This document shows, piece after piece, positions 1 through 6,698 of a stretch of DNA of 38,876 nt. This stretch comes from Oscillospiraceae bacterium. GTDB lineage: Bacteria; Bacillota; Clostridia; Oscillospirales; Oscillospiraceae. The notes under the pieces were generated by a model. It did no database searches and was not told the DNA's origin. It was given only the letters and a program-made list of their open reading frames with translations. Position numbers and translations under genes: made by a program. Position 1 is the first letter of the stretch. Each line of letters begins with the position of its first letter. The stretch lies in assembly GCA_022793095.1 (NCBI GenBank), contig JAAWCD010000032.1, positions 1 through 38,876 on the forward strand, given 5' to 3'.

Positions 1-426
1 GCCACCTTCAAAGCGCAGAATGTCCAGACCGCCGAGATCACCCGCCGCGACATCGAAATCGAGCGCCTGAAGAAGGAGCTGGAGCGAGAGCAGGAGTGGA
101 AACCCTACGAGGACACCCACAACATCACCCAGGAGCAGTACGCCGACCTGGCCGAGAGCGTCCCCGGCGGCGCAGCGCGTTACATGACCGATGCTGAGGC
201 CTTGGATTGGGTCTGCAGCGAATTCGGCTTCGACCGCAGCAAGGTCACGATCCTGCACGAGATCGACGAGTACGAGGTCAACCGACACCACCAGCTTCGC
301 CGGACCGGGAAGAAGATCGACCGCAGCCCGGTCTACTGCGCCACAGACTACCACTACATCCGGTTCAATGTCGGGCGTAACTGGTGGGAGTGTTGGAACG
401 GCCAGCTCAGCCCCTTCTACGATTGA
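1..426 (+). CDS. hypothetical protein, 3' part only
   Basis: An open frame enters from the left edge and runs without a stop to TGA at 424-426, giving 141 C-terminal residues. The ATG at 184 lies inside this frame and has no ribosome binding site, so I treat it as internal. The visible part begins with a charged, probably helical stretch (EIERLKKELEREQEW) and ends in an aromatic-rich segment (YHYIRFNVGRNWWECW). I do not recognise the family. It is on the plus strand, opposite to the long late operon, and the next gene follows 48 bases downstream behind a strong ribosome binding site, so the two are probably co-transcribed. Function unknown; that it is a real gene is fairly sure because frame and codon use are consistent over 426 bases. 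Confidence 0.65.
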   Translation, partial: ATFKAQNVQTAEITRRDIEIERLKKELEREQEWKPYEDTHNITQEQYADLAESVPGGAARYMTDAEALDWVCSEFGFDRSKVTILHEIDEYEVNRHHQLRRTGKKIDRSPVYCATDYHYIRFNVGRNWWECWNGQLSPFYD

Positions 427-474
427 TACGAGGCCCGCCCCGGAGGTTACGAGGGCAAAGGAGGAAATAAAGCC

Positions 475-669
475 ATGTATAACTTCAAAGTTGGAGATAA
501 GGTGGAACTCACCCTAGCCATGAAACGGGCCGCAATCCACCCCGAAAAATACCAGTGCGGGACCATAGTCAGGATTGGAAGCTGGGGGACAGTTGACGTT
601 CAGTGGAATGGCATTGAAAAGCCGATAACGGTGCGCTCGGACGAAATAGCGCACATCACCGGGTGGTAA
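475..669 (+). CDS. small SH3/KOW-like protein of unknown function
   Basis: Encodes 64 residues. A near-consensus ribosome binding site (AAAGGAGG at about 457-464) fixes the ATG at 475. The sequence looks like a small beta-barrel: FKVGDKVEL near the N-terminus, then CGTIVRIGSWGTVDVQWNG, a turn-rich pattern seen in KOW/SH3-like folds. No catalytic motif is visible. It is the last plus-strand gene before the convergent end of the minus-strand late operon. Likely a small phage accessory or nucleic-acid or protein-binding factor, but that is inference from the fold only. Confidence 0.6.
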   Translation: MYNFKVGDKVELTLAMKRAAIHPEKYQCGTIVRIGSWGTVDVQWNGIEKPITVRSDEIAHITGW

Positions 670-686
670 GCCGCTCCCCAGCCGAA

Positions 687-712
687 AGCAAAGCCCCAGA
701 GGGGGCTTGCTC
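687..712 (+). terminator. possible weak terminator after the plus-strand genes
   Basis: About 20 bases after the stop at 669, the plus strand contains AAGCCCC-AGA-GGGGGCTT, a short GC-rich inverted repeat. There is no clear T-run behind it, so it would be an imperfect intrinsic terminator at best. Confidence 0.3.
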
Positions 713-818
713 TCGTATAACATCATGGCAGGCGGGCTGCACCCGTGAGCCGTGGCCGCCTACTGCAGAAAGAAGAGCTGGCCCAAAAAACCAAACGTCT
801 GGGAATTTGCCGCAAACG

Positions 819-868
819 AAAAAGCCCCCCTCGCAGGTCACACGCTGGTGCGAACCTGCGAGGGGGGC
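819..868 (-). terminator. strong rho-independent terminator of the late operon
   Basis: Perfect 15-base arms at 824-838 and 854-868 flank a 15-base loop. Read on the minus strand, the stem is followed at once by TTTTT (complement of 819-823). It lies about 45 bases past the stop of the last lysis gene at 914, so it is well placed to end the whole leftward late transcript. It also separates that transcript from the convergent plus-strand genes ending at 669. The rest of 670-913 shows no convincing gene on either strand. Confidence 0.85.
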
Positions 869-913
869 ATTTCCACGTCCGCTGTTTCCCGGCCCATGGG
901 CGGAGGGCAGCAT

Positions 914-1486
914 TTATACCGCCAGGACCTCCTCGCCCTCCTGAGGGCTGTCAGGGGCCTGCACGGGGGCCGTCTGGGGAATGGCGTTCTGAACCACGGC
1001 GGCAGCGGTCGCCGCGGCGGTGGCGGCAGCCACGGTGGTCACGTCGGGGGCCTCCTTCAGCTCGGCGGTGAACGACTCGCCCAGCGTGATGGTGTTGCTC
1101 TGCTGCTTCTGTACCCGGACCTCGGCTTCAATCTTACTGACCAGGTAGGCGTTCAGATCGCCGTAGGCTTCCTCCAGGAAGCTGCGGGCCTCGGCGGTCA
1201 GCAGCTTCTCGGCCTGCTCCACCGCTTTCTTGAGCGCCTCCTCCTGGTTCTCCTTGGTGAACTTACCGCTGGCCTTCAGGGCATCCACATAGGTCTGGCT
1301 GGTGTAGGTGACGGCGGTGCTGACGGCGTCGGCCACGTCCATCAGATACTTCTTGGCGATCTCGCTCTCCGACTTGGAGGCAAGGTACTGGACGGCGGCC
1401 CGGATGCCCTTGATGGCAGCACCGGCGCAGATGGGGACGGCGGCAATGATCACGGCCTGCAGTAGAGTGGACAGGAATTCGTTCAT
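914..1486 (-). CDS. phage holin, LLH family
   Basis: Encodes 190 residues. The start is the ATG at 1486, preceded by AAGGAGG (1495-1501); an upstream in-frame extension has no such site. Residues about 1-28 (MNEFLSTLLQAVIIAAVPICAG...) form one hydrophobic membrane segment. It is followed by a long helical region with AKKYLMDVADAVSTAVTYTSQTYVDALK, which resembles the Holin_LLH (superfamily 6) pattern. The C-terminus is Ala/Thr/Pro-rich and acidic. It would insert in the inner membrane and time or permit endolysin access to peptidoglycan. It is the last gene of the late operon, directly after the endolysin, where holins often sit. The family call is from recognition by eye. Confidence 0.72.
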   Translation of the reverse strand: MNEFLSTLLQAVIIAAVPICAGAAIKGIRAAVQYLASKSESEIAKKYLMDVADAVSTAVTYTSQTYVDALKASGKFTKENQEEALKKAVEQAEKLLTAEARSFLEEAYGDLNAYLVSKIEAEVRVQKQQSNTITLGESFTAELKEAPDVTTVAAATAAATAAAVVQNAIPQTAPVQAPDSPQEGEEVLAV

Positions 1487-1506
1487 GGTGGGTTCCTCCT
1501 TGAAAT

Positions 1507-2316
1507 TTATTTCACAGCCCCGCCAAGGGCACACAGCAGCTCGCCCAGATTCGGGTCAACGTGATAATGCTCCAGCCAGTATTCCGGCGTGTTAATGACG
1601 CCAGCGCGGACCAGGGCGCCAATCCCGTTCTCCGGGGTGCTGGAGCGCGGCCCAGTCTTTGTAATCTTCGCCGCCGCCTTGATCAGCAGCAGGTCCAGAT
1701 ACTTCACTTTGCCGGACACAGCGGCCTGCTTCCAGTAATCCGGCGAGTTAATGACCCCCAGTTTCGCCAACTTACCGATGGCGGCCTCCGCTGTGCCGCC
1801 CATCTCCTTTGCGATAGCCGCAAAGTTCGGGCAGATAAACCCGCGAATATACCGGCCATTGACGGCCATGGTCCGCTTGCCCACCTTGCCGCCAGACATA
1901 TTACCCTCGGTCACCACAAAAGTCCCGCAACTGACGGCGGTGACAATGCCGATGTGGTCCGCATAGCCGGTGCAGTCGCCTACGCCGTTGTCATCCCAGT
2001 CATACACACAGGCGTCTCCAATTTTGGGGATGTGGGCATCGTTCTCCACCCAGATTCCCCGCTTTTGCGCGATCTTCACAAACTCCTGCACTCCGCATTC
2101 GGTGCCGGTGTAGGCGGCAATCCCAGCCTTGATGTAGGCCGCGCTGGCCGTTGTGGCACAGTATGCGTCCTTCGCCTTGACCGTGTACCCCCGCGCTAGA
2201 GGCTTATAGCTGTTGTAGATACGCAGGATCTCCTGATGCTTGGCGCTGCCCTTGGTAGCCCCTACCCATCCGTTGATGATATCGGCAACGCTCTGCCTCA
2301 ATTGCTGTTCTGTCAT
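1507..2316 (-). CDS. endolysin with CHAP/NlpC-like cysteine peptidase domain
   Basis: Encodes 269 residues. The start at 2316 has AAAGGAGGT just upstream; a longer in-frame version reaching 2388 lacks a site. The N-terminal half carries a papain-like cysteine peptidase or amidase pattern: candidate nucleophile Cys53 in DAYCATTASAAY and candidate catalytic His121 in YADHIGIVT, with a GNMSGG turn behind. This fits CHAP-type peptidoglycan hydrolases. The C-terminal third holds two related segments, IGKLAKLGVINSPDYW and IGALVRAGVINTPEYW, probably a duplicated wall-targeting repeat. No signal peptide is seen, so release would depend on holins from neighbouring genes. It degrades host cell wall at the end of infection. 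The exact bond cut cannot be read from sequence. Confidence 0.85.
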   Translation of the reverse strand: MTEQQLRQSVADIINGWVGATKGSAKHQEILRIYNSYKPLARGYTVKAKDAYCATTASAAYIKAGIAAYTGTECGVQEFVKIAQKRGIWVENDAHIPKIGDACVYDWDDNGVGDCTGYADHIGIVTAVSCGTFVVTEGNMSGGKVGKRTMAVNGRYIRGFICPNFAAIAKEMGGTAEAAIGKLAKLGVINSPDYWKQAAVSGKVKYLDLLLIKAAAKITKTGPRSSTPENGIGALVRAGVINTPEYWLEHYHVDPNLGELLCALGGAVK

Positions 2317-2332
2317 GTGTATGTAACCTCCT

Positions 2333-2758
2333 TTACAGGCCCACGTCCGGCGGGTCCTCCAGCGCCGTGGGCACAGTTTTATTTTCATTGTCGCCAGGCT
2401 TGTCCGGCCAGCGGTTATTTTTGCTCAGATTTTCCACCGCCGACTTGATGCAGTAGGCCAGCACCACGCCAATGATCTCAGTAACAGCGGCCTGGGACAG
2501 CCCTTCCGCGATCTGAGTCTTCTCCTGGAAGGCCAGATAGTAAGACATCCACACCCAGGCGATGCCGTTGATGAGGCAGACCCAGATGACCAACTTCGCC
2601 GTTTCGGGCCTGGGCCGCTGCCTGGGTTCCCTGGGCGCCTCCCGGCGGGCGTGGGACCTCTTATGGCTGAGGAAGGCGTTCCAAGCCGCAAGCAGGGCGA
2701 AGGCCAGAACAGCACCGGCCAGTAGAAGCGCCGCAACGGTCAATTCTATTTTCATCAT
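2333..2758 (-). CDS. small membrane protein of the lysis module, possible holin
   Basis: Encodes 141 residues. The ATG at 2758 overlaps the stop of the preceding gene (ATGA), which implies translational coupling; a second ATG at 2755 is equally possible. Three hydrophobic segments are visible: residues about 5-27 (TVAALLLAGAVLAFALLAAW), about 55-76 (LVIWVCLINGIAWVWMSYYLAF) and about 90-108 (AVTEIIGVVLAYCIKSAVE). A basic Arg/His-rich loop lies between the first two. The C-terminal tail is polar. Its place between an XhlA-like gene and the endolysin supports a role in membrane permeabilisation (holin or antiholin), but I do not recognise a named holin family. Confidence 0.55.
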   Translation of the reverse strand: MMKIELTVAALLLAGAVLAFALLAAWNAFLSHKRSHARREAPREPRQRPRPETAKLVIWVCLINGIAWVWMSYYLAFQEKTQIAEGLSQAAVTEIIGVVLAYCIKSAVENLSKNNRWPDKPGDNENKTVPTALEDPPDVGL

Positions 2759-3192
2759 CCACTCAGTCCAATCTTCGCCAGGATGAAGCCCATAACGGCA
2801 GCCACAACGATGCCGATGATCTGGCCCACCATGGATTCCCACCGCTTGGCAGGCTTCTCTTTCAGCGCGTCTACGTCAGTATCCACGGCCCTTTGGCTCT
2901 CGTGGATGGCGTTTACCTGGTTGGCGATGACGGGAAGCTGCTTGCTGATTTCCTTGGTCTCAGATTTTACCTCCCGCAAATCGCCGCTCATGCTGTCTAT
3001 GCTCTTCCCGAGGTTCTTTACTTCAACGTCCTGAACCTTGTTGTGCGCTTCCAGGTCGCCGATGCGCTCCCCGAACCGTTCATGTGTTCCGCTGTTCTGG
3101 CGGCGAAGATCGTGCAGGTCGGCTTCAACCTGCCTGACCATCTGCCGGACCTCGCAGCCCCGCTGAGGATCAACGGTGCATTTTTCCTCCAT
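2755..3192 (-). CDS. XhlA-like hemolysin/holin accessory protein
   Basis: Encodes 145 residues from the ATG at 3192, preceded by AAGGAGCT. The N-terminus contains a CEVRQMVRQVEADLHDLRRQ helix, followed by a long heptad-like coiled coil (about residues 15-105). One C-terminal membrane segment follows (about 120-142, MVGQIIGIVVAAVMGFILAKIG). A coiled coil plus single C-terminal anchor is the layout of XhlA from the PBSX-type lysis cassette, a membrane-associated protein that works with a holin. It starts the lysis block just after the radical SAM locus and overlaps the following membrane-protein gene by four bases. Confidence 0.65.
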   Translation of the reverse strand: MEEKCTVDPQRGCEVRQMVRQVEADLHDLRRQNSGTHERFGERIGDLEAHNKVQDVEVKNLGKSIDSMSGDLREVKSETKEISKQLPVIANQVNAIHESQRAVDTDVDALKEKPAKRWESMVGQIIGIVVAAVMGFILAKIGLSG

Positions 3193-3217
3193 ATTGTCAG
3201 CTCCTTGGTATGATTTG

Positions 3218-3243
3218 GGCCGCCTCCAGGGACGGAGGCGGCC
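3218..3243 (-). repeat. perfect hairpin between the radical SAM locus and the lysis genes
   Basis: Ten-base perfect arms (GGCCGCCTCC at 3218-3227 and its complement at 3234-3243) with a six-base loop. It lies between the stop at 3257 and the ribosome binding site of the XhlA-like gene. No T-run follows on either strand, so a full terminator is unlikely; a partial terminator or mRNA-processing stem is possible. Confidence 0.5.
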
Positions 3244-3256
3244 TTGCATACAGTTA

Positions 3257-4540
3257 TCAGGTTTCACTCAATTGAAGAAGCATCTGGTATTCGTCTTCTC
3301 CGACAATCGGGACAGCCCATTCCCTGGGAACATGGTTCTCCATCCTCTGGCTGCTTCCCGAAAGAATATACTTCCGGTTCCAGAAGTAAAGGTTCGCCAG
3401 CGCCCGCGCCTTGTGCATCTCGCAGATAAACGTGGCGCGGCGGTCTGGTGTCCCAAATTTTTGGTAGTTGTACGCAGAGCACCAAGAGCATCCTGCCGCG
3501 ATGGGACAGTAGAAACATTCGTCCGTACTCTGTGTCCGCCGGTCGATGCGCTTCAGCAGCTCCATGCGCTCGCATTGTTCACAGTTACACAGCATCCCAG
3601 TATCCACATGCCCGATCACATACGGTTCAGCTTCACCGCACAAGCTGTTTGGCATGTAGCGAACGCAGGGATAGATGGCGCCAGTATAGTCAACTGCCAG
3701 CATCTTTCCAGTTCCACCGCACCAGTTCTCCAGGTCATCCTCTTTCTTTGGCCGGAAGAATATTTCGCTGAATATAGACAAATGGACTTCATCCTGGAGC
3801 TTTCGCTCAAAAATGAAGTCCGCGATTGCTTTCAGTTCATGGTACAGGATTGCCGCATGCTCTGGCGTCCAGCCTTCCTCGTAGACGCAGTTGAGATTAA
3901 GGACTCGATAGCCGTTTTCCAGGATCGACTGCACAGCTCGGGCCGTATACCGGATGTTCTCTGGGCAGATTGTCATTTTGGAGCCAACAAAACCGCCCAG
4001 CACATCGCGGTAATGCTCCACTGCCGCCATGGCTCTGTCGTAGCTGCCGCTCCCGTCCGGAAACACACGGCAAGAGTCGTGCAGCTCCTTGTCACCGTCT
4101 ACTGTGATGCTGAGCGAGACACGCCCGGCATACCTCCGAAGGTACTTCTGAACCTCGGGGTCGAAGTAGGCGACGCCATTCGTACAGATGGAAAACATAA
4201 ATCGCGTGGCCCATGGGTGCTGCCGCAGAATCATCTGCTCCATAAAATAATCGCAGATGTTGGAAATCAGCCCAATCTCCAAAAGCGGCTCGCCGCCGAT
4301 GAAGTCCAAAATGATGCCGCTGCTGTTTTCAGGCGTGATGGACGTCTCCCCATCCAGCAAAAGGTCCACCATCTTCTTTGCCGTTTCAAACGACATAGAG
4401 TGATTGCCCTTTTCCTTCTGGTAGCAGTATGTGCAGCGCAGAGAGCAGGCGTCCGTCACCGCAAACGTCACTGATTTAACCAGCTTGCCATTGAACAGGC
4501 GGCTCATCATATCCACATAGCTTTCGCCCTTACTACGCAT
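3257..4540 (-). CDS. radical SAM/SPASM peptide maturase (second copy)
   Basis: Encodes 427 residues. The ATG at 4540 follows CAGGAGGGG and overlaps the preceding 99-residue gene by eight bases; an upstream extension is not supported. The CX3CX2C motif binding the SAM iron-sulfur cluster is DACSLRCTYCY (Cys32, Cys36, Cys39), and GGEP is at about 82-85. The C-terminal part matches a SPASM auxiliary-cluster pattern: C-X12-G-X4-C in CGG...DYTGAIYPC, then CFYCPIAAGCSWC. It ends with HKARALANLYFW, which I associate with CXXX-repeat peptide maturases. Such enzymes generate a 5'-deoxyadenosyl radical to crosslink or otherwise modify a ribosomal peptide in the cytoplasm. It is clearly homologous to the 434-residue enzyme at 4807-6111. 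The likely substrate is the Cys-rich protein at 6699-7430. The chemistry is not deducible from sequence. Confidence 0.88.
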   Translation of the reverse strand: MRSKGESYVDMMSRLFNGKLVKSVTFAVTDACSLRCTYCYQKEKGNHSMSFETAKKMVDLLLDGETSITPENSSGIILDFIGGEPLLEIGLISNICDYFMEQMILRQHPWATRFMFSICTNGVAYFDPEVQKYLRRYAGRVSLSITVDGDKELHDSCRVFPDGSGSYDRAMAAVEHYRDVLGGFVGSKMTICPENIRYTARAVQSILENGYRVLNLNCVYEEGWTPEHAAILYHELKAIADFIFERKLQDEVHLSIFSEIFFRPKKEDDLENWCGGTGKMLAVDYTGAIYPCVRYMPNSLCGEAEPYVIGHVDTGMLCNCEQCERMELLKRIDRRTQSTDECFYCPIAAGCSWCSAYNYQKFGTPDRRATFICEMHKARALANLYFWNRKYILSGSSQRMENHVPREWAVPIVGEDEYQMLLQLSET

Positions 4541-4832
4541 TCGGCCCCTCCTGGAGTGTAATCTCCCCGGTCTCGAAGTCCAGCCTCCAGCAGACCTGGC
4601 CGCTGTTTGTCTCCGGAAGAACATAGTCACGCTCAATCTGCGCTTTCACCATGTTCAGCTCCGAAAAGAACTCCATGTATTCCTTGTGGTATTGCTGGAA
4701 CGCCTCGGTTGTCCGGTCCATATCGTGGTCCAGCATAAACGATACAATCGCTCTTCTGGCCTCGGTTTCGTATGTCAGCGCTTCGACATATTCAACCACA
4801 GAAGAATTATTGAGCTGAATTTTCTTCGACAT
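4533..4832 (-). CDS. small accessory protein of a CXXX-repeat peptide modification system
   Basis: Encodes 99 residues. AGGAGGT precedes the ATG at 4832, which lies 26 bases inside the end of the upstream radical SAM gene; its own end overlaps the next radical SAM gene by eight bases. The sequence is mostly helical and charged, with VVEYVEALTYETEARRAIVSF in the N-terminal half and a C-terminal beta-like tail (CWRLDFETGEITLQEGP). From memory this resembles the short 'CXXX repeat peptide modification system' family that accompanies CXXX maturases, but I could not check it. The double overlap between the two enzymes strongly implies a shared pathway. A role in binding the substrate leader or an enzyme partner is inference. 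Confidence 0.6.
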   Translation of the reverse strand: MSKKIQLNNSSVVEYVEALTYETEARRAIVSFMLDHDMDRTTEAFQQYHKEYMEFFSELNMVKAQIERDYVLPETNSGQVCWRLDFETGEITLQEGPNA

Positions 4833-6111
4833 TGTTTACCTCCTGACAGTATGGTTTCAGCTTTGCCCAGTCGTCTGGACTGGTCAGCTCAAGCGCCCAT
4901 GACTCCGGAAAAGAAATGCAGAGCGGATCATCCCCCAAGATTTCATGCCTACGCATCCAGTAGTAAACGTTCCCAAGCGCTCGGGCCCTGTGCATCCAGC
5001 AGATTCGTTTGCTCTTTTTCAGGATTGACCCGGTTTGGACAAAATCGTTCGCGTCGCACCAGGGGCAGCTTCCCACCAGAGGGCACAACCGGCACTCTTC
5101 GTCCTGCTTGTCCCAAAACATAATTTGTGACATCTCCAGGATACAGGACTGCTCTGCCTGGGTCTTGCCTAAGCCGGACGCAGCCGTTCCGATCTGAAAC
5201 CGCCCGCCGCAGGAACAAAGCGGCGTGCAGCGCGGGCAGGGATAAATTGCACCGTCCACATCAAAGGCAATCATTGTGCGGATACCGCCGCAATAGTTCT
5301 CCCGGTCCGGTCCAGGCGTTCCGCTTTTTATCCAACGCCCAAACAGCGTGCAGGTTCTTCGGCAAAGTTTGGGGTCAGAAAGGAGACGTTCTGTGATCTC
5401 CTTCATCTGTGCAAATAGTTCTCTGGCATGACTTATCTGCCAGTCGGGTTCCAACGCACAGTTGCAGAACACCTTCTCCATATGGTGCAGCAAGGAAACA
5501 CATCCCTCCGCAAGATACGGCAGGTTTTCCGGGCTTATCGTCACCTTTGTGCTGAGCATGTACTGGTGCTCAATCGCATGGAGCATGGCACGATGAGCAG
5601 CGTCGTAACTTCCATGTCCATCCTGAAACACCCGGCAGGCATCGTGCTGTTCCTTGCTGCCATCCACGGAGATATTGCAGATGATATGTCCTTTATGCCG
5701 GCGCAACAATCTCTGCATTTGCTCTGAGAAATACAGAGTCCCGTTGGAATCAAGCGTGATGACATAATTTCGTGCCCACCGGTGCTGCCGCGTAATTGCC
5801 ATCCACTGGAACCGGTCAACCGCTGCTTCTACTGCATCCAGATTCAGCGCAGGTTCCCCACCAAAAAAGGTGAGGTTCATTCCATTTGCTGTCTGCTCAT
5901 TGATGATTGTTCCGCCATCCATCTGGAACAGGCTGTCCACGCACTGACATGCGGTTGCCGCCGTCATTCTGTGCTTCTGCTTGTCCGTTTCATAGCAGTA
6001 CGAACAAGCCAGATTGCAGTCTTCTGCAACAAGGAAGAACACTTGGAAGATGGGGCCAGCCTTCCCCTCCAGGAAGCGGCCAACCTCGCCGGCTGTCATT
6101 TCATCAGACAT
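4807..6111 (-). CDS. radical SAM/SPASM peptide maturase (first copy)
   Basis: Encodes 434 residues from the ATG at 6111. A second ATG at 6099 makes an ATGA overlap with the upstream stop, so the true start may be four codons later. The radical SAM motif is EDCNLACSYCY (Cys32, Cys36, Cys39 from the first ATG), with FFGGEPALN behind it. The SPASM-type region contains CGGIRTMIAFDVDGAIYPC and ECRLCPLVGSCPWC, then ICWMHRARALGNVYYW. Domain order, spacing and the DACRVFQDGHGSYDAA segment match the second copy at 3257-4540 (DSCRVFPDGSGSYDRA there), so the two arose by duplication. The enzyme would act in the cytoplasm on the Cys-rich protein encoded upstream. Two diverged maturases may make different bonds or act on different repeats; this is inference. 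Confidence 0.88.
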   Translation of the reverse strand: MSDEMTAGEVGRFLEGKAGPIFQVFFLVAEDCNLACSYCYETDKQKHRMTAATACQCVDSLFQMDGGTIINEQTANGMNLTFFGGEPALNLDAVEAAVDRFQWMAITRQHRWARNYVITLDSNGTLYFSEQMQRLLRRHKGHIICNISVDGSKEQHDACRVFQDGHGSYDAAHRAMLHAIEHQYMLSTKVTISPENLPYLAEGCVSLLHHMEKVFCNCALEPDWQISHARELFAQMKEITERLLSDPKLCRRTCTLFGRWIKSGTPGPDRENYCGGIRTMIAFDVDGAIYPCPRCTPLCSCGGRFQIGTAASGLGKTQAEQSCILEMSQIMFWDKQDEECRLCPLVGSCPWCDANDFVQTGSILKKSKRICWMHRARALGNVYYWMRRHEILGDDPLCISFPESWALELTSPDDWAKLKPYCQEVNNVEENSAQ

Positions 6112-6683
6112 AGATTCGCTCGGGTCACCAGCGTGACCATTTCCGGGTCAGCTGCTTTCAGGTCGTCTGTCAGTTTCTTGGTGAGATCCAGGAAGTTGAA
6201 AAAGGCGTCTCCGTGAATGAGCCAGTCCAGCAAATTCCGGCGAATCAGATAGGACGTGACTGGCGCTGTGCCGCGCAGATCCTCTGCCATCTGATAGAGT
6301 GCGTCCATATTCTCTCGCCGGTACATGCTCCTGGTGCCAAGGTTCATGAAATACTCTCCGCACCGGTCCAGCTCCTTAGAGTCCAGAACCGCATTTTCCG
6401 GCCAGAGAGCAGAAATGGTGTCCATCACGCTTTTTTTCAGTCCTTCCATGGCACTGGGTTCAGCAGAATGCTCCCAGGCATCATGATAGATCTGGTAGAA
6501 GGAAGTGAACAAATCCAGCAGCATGTATTCTTCGCCTTCCGGGTCCTCGTGGATTGCTTTTTTCACCAGAGCCTTCACCGCCGCCAATGCGGCAGGATTC
6601 TGGGTTTGCTCACACACTGCGGTGCCAAGCTCACATGCGGTCAAAACACCATCAGGATTTCCGTGGATAATCAAATTTAACAT
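6096..6683 (-). CDS. unknown helical protein of the radical SAM locus
   Basis: Encodes 195 residues. GGGAGGAAT precedes the ATG at 6683, and the 3' end overlaps the first radical SAM gene by 16 bases. It starts only 15 bases after the Cys-rich gene ends. The sequence reads as all-helical with no membrane segment or signal peptide (MLNLIIHGNPDGVLTACELG at the N-terminus; KALVKKAIHEDPEGEEYMLLDLFTSFYQIYHDAW mid-protein, seen in pieces). Cysteines are few and not arranged as a cluster site. I do not recognise it. Position between substrate and maturase suggests a substrate-binding, chaperone or immunity-like role, but nothing in the sequence proves which. Confidence 0.6.
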   Translation of the reverse strand: MLNLIIHGNPDGVLTACELGTAVCEQTQNPAALAAVKALVKKAIHEDPEGEEYMLLDLFTSFYQIYHDAWEHSAEPSAMEGLKKSVMDTISALWPENAVLDSKELDRCGEYFMNLGTRSMYRRENMDALYQMAEDLRGTAPVTSYLIRRNLLDWLIHGDAFFNFLDLTKKLTDDLKAADPEMVTLVTRANLCLMK

Positions 6684-6698
6684 GATAGATTCCTCCCG

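Noticed and set aside
752-1465. 237-codon plus-strand frame across the terminator and holin
   Set aside because: It runs through a perfect terminator stem and is antisense to the holin gene; composition is that of a shadow.
3176-4474. 432-codon plus-strand frame over a radical SAM gene
   Set aside because: Antisense to a gene with intact cluster motifs; no plus-strand promoter or ribosome binding site.
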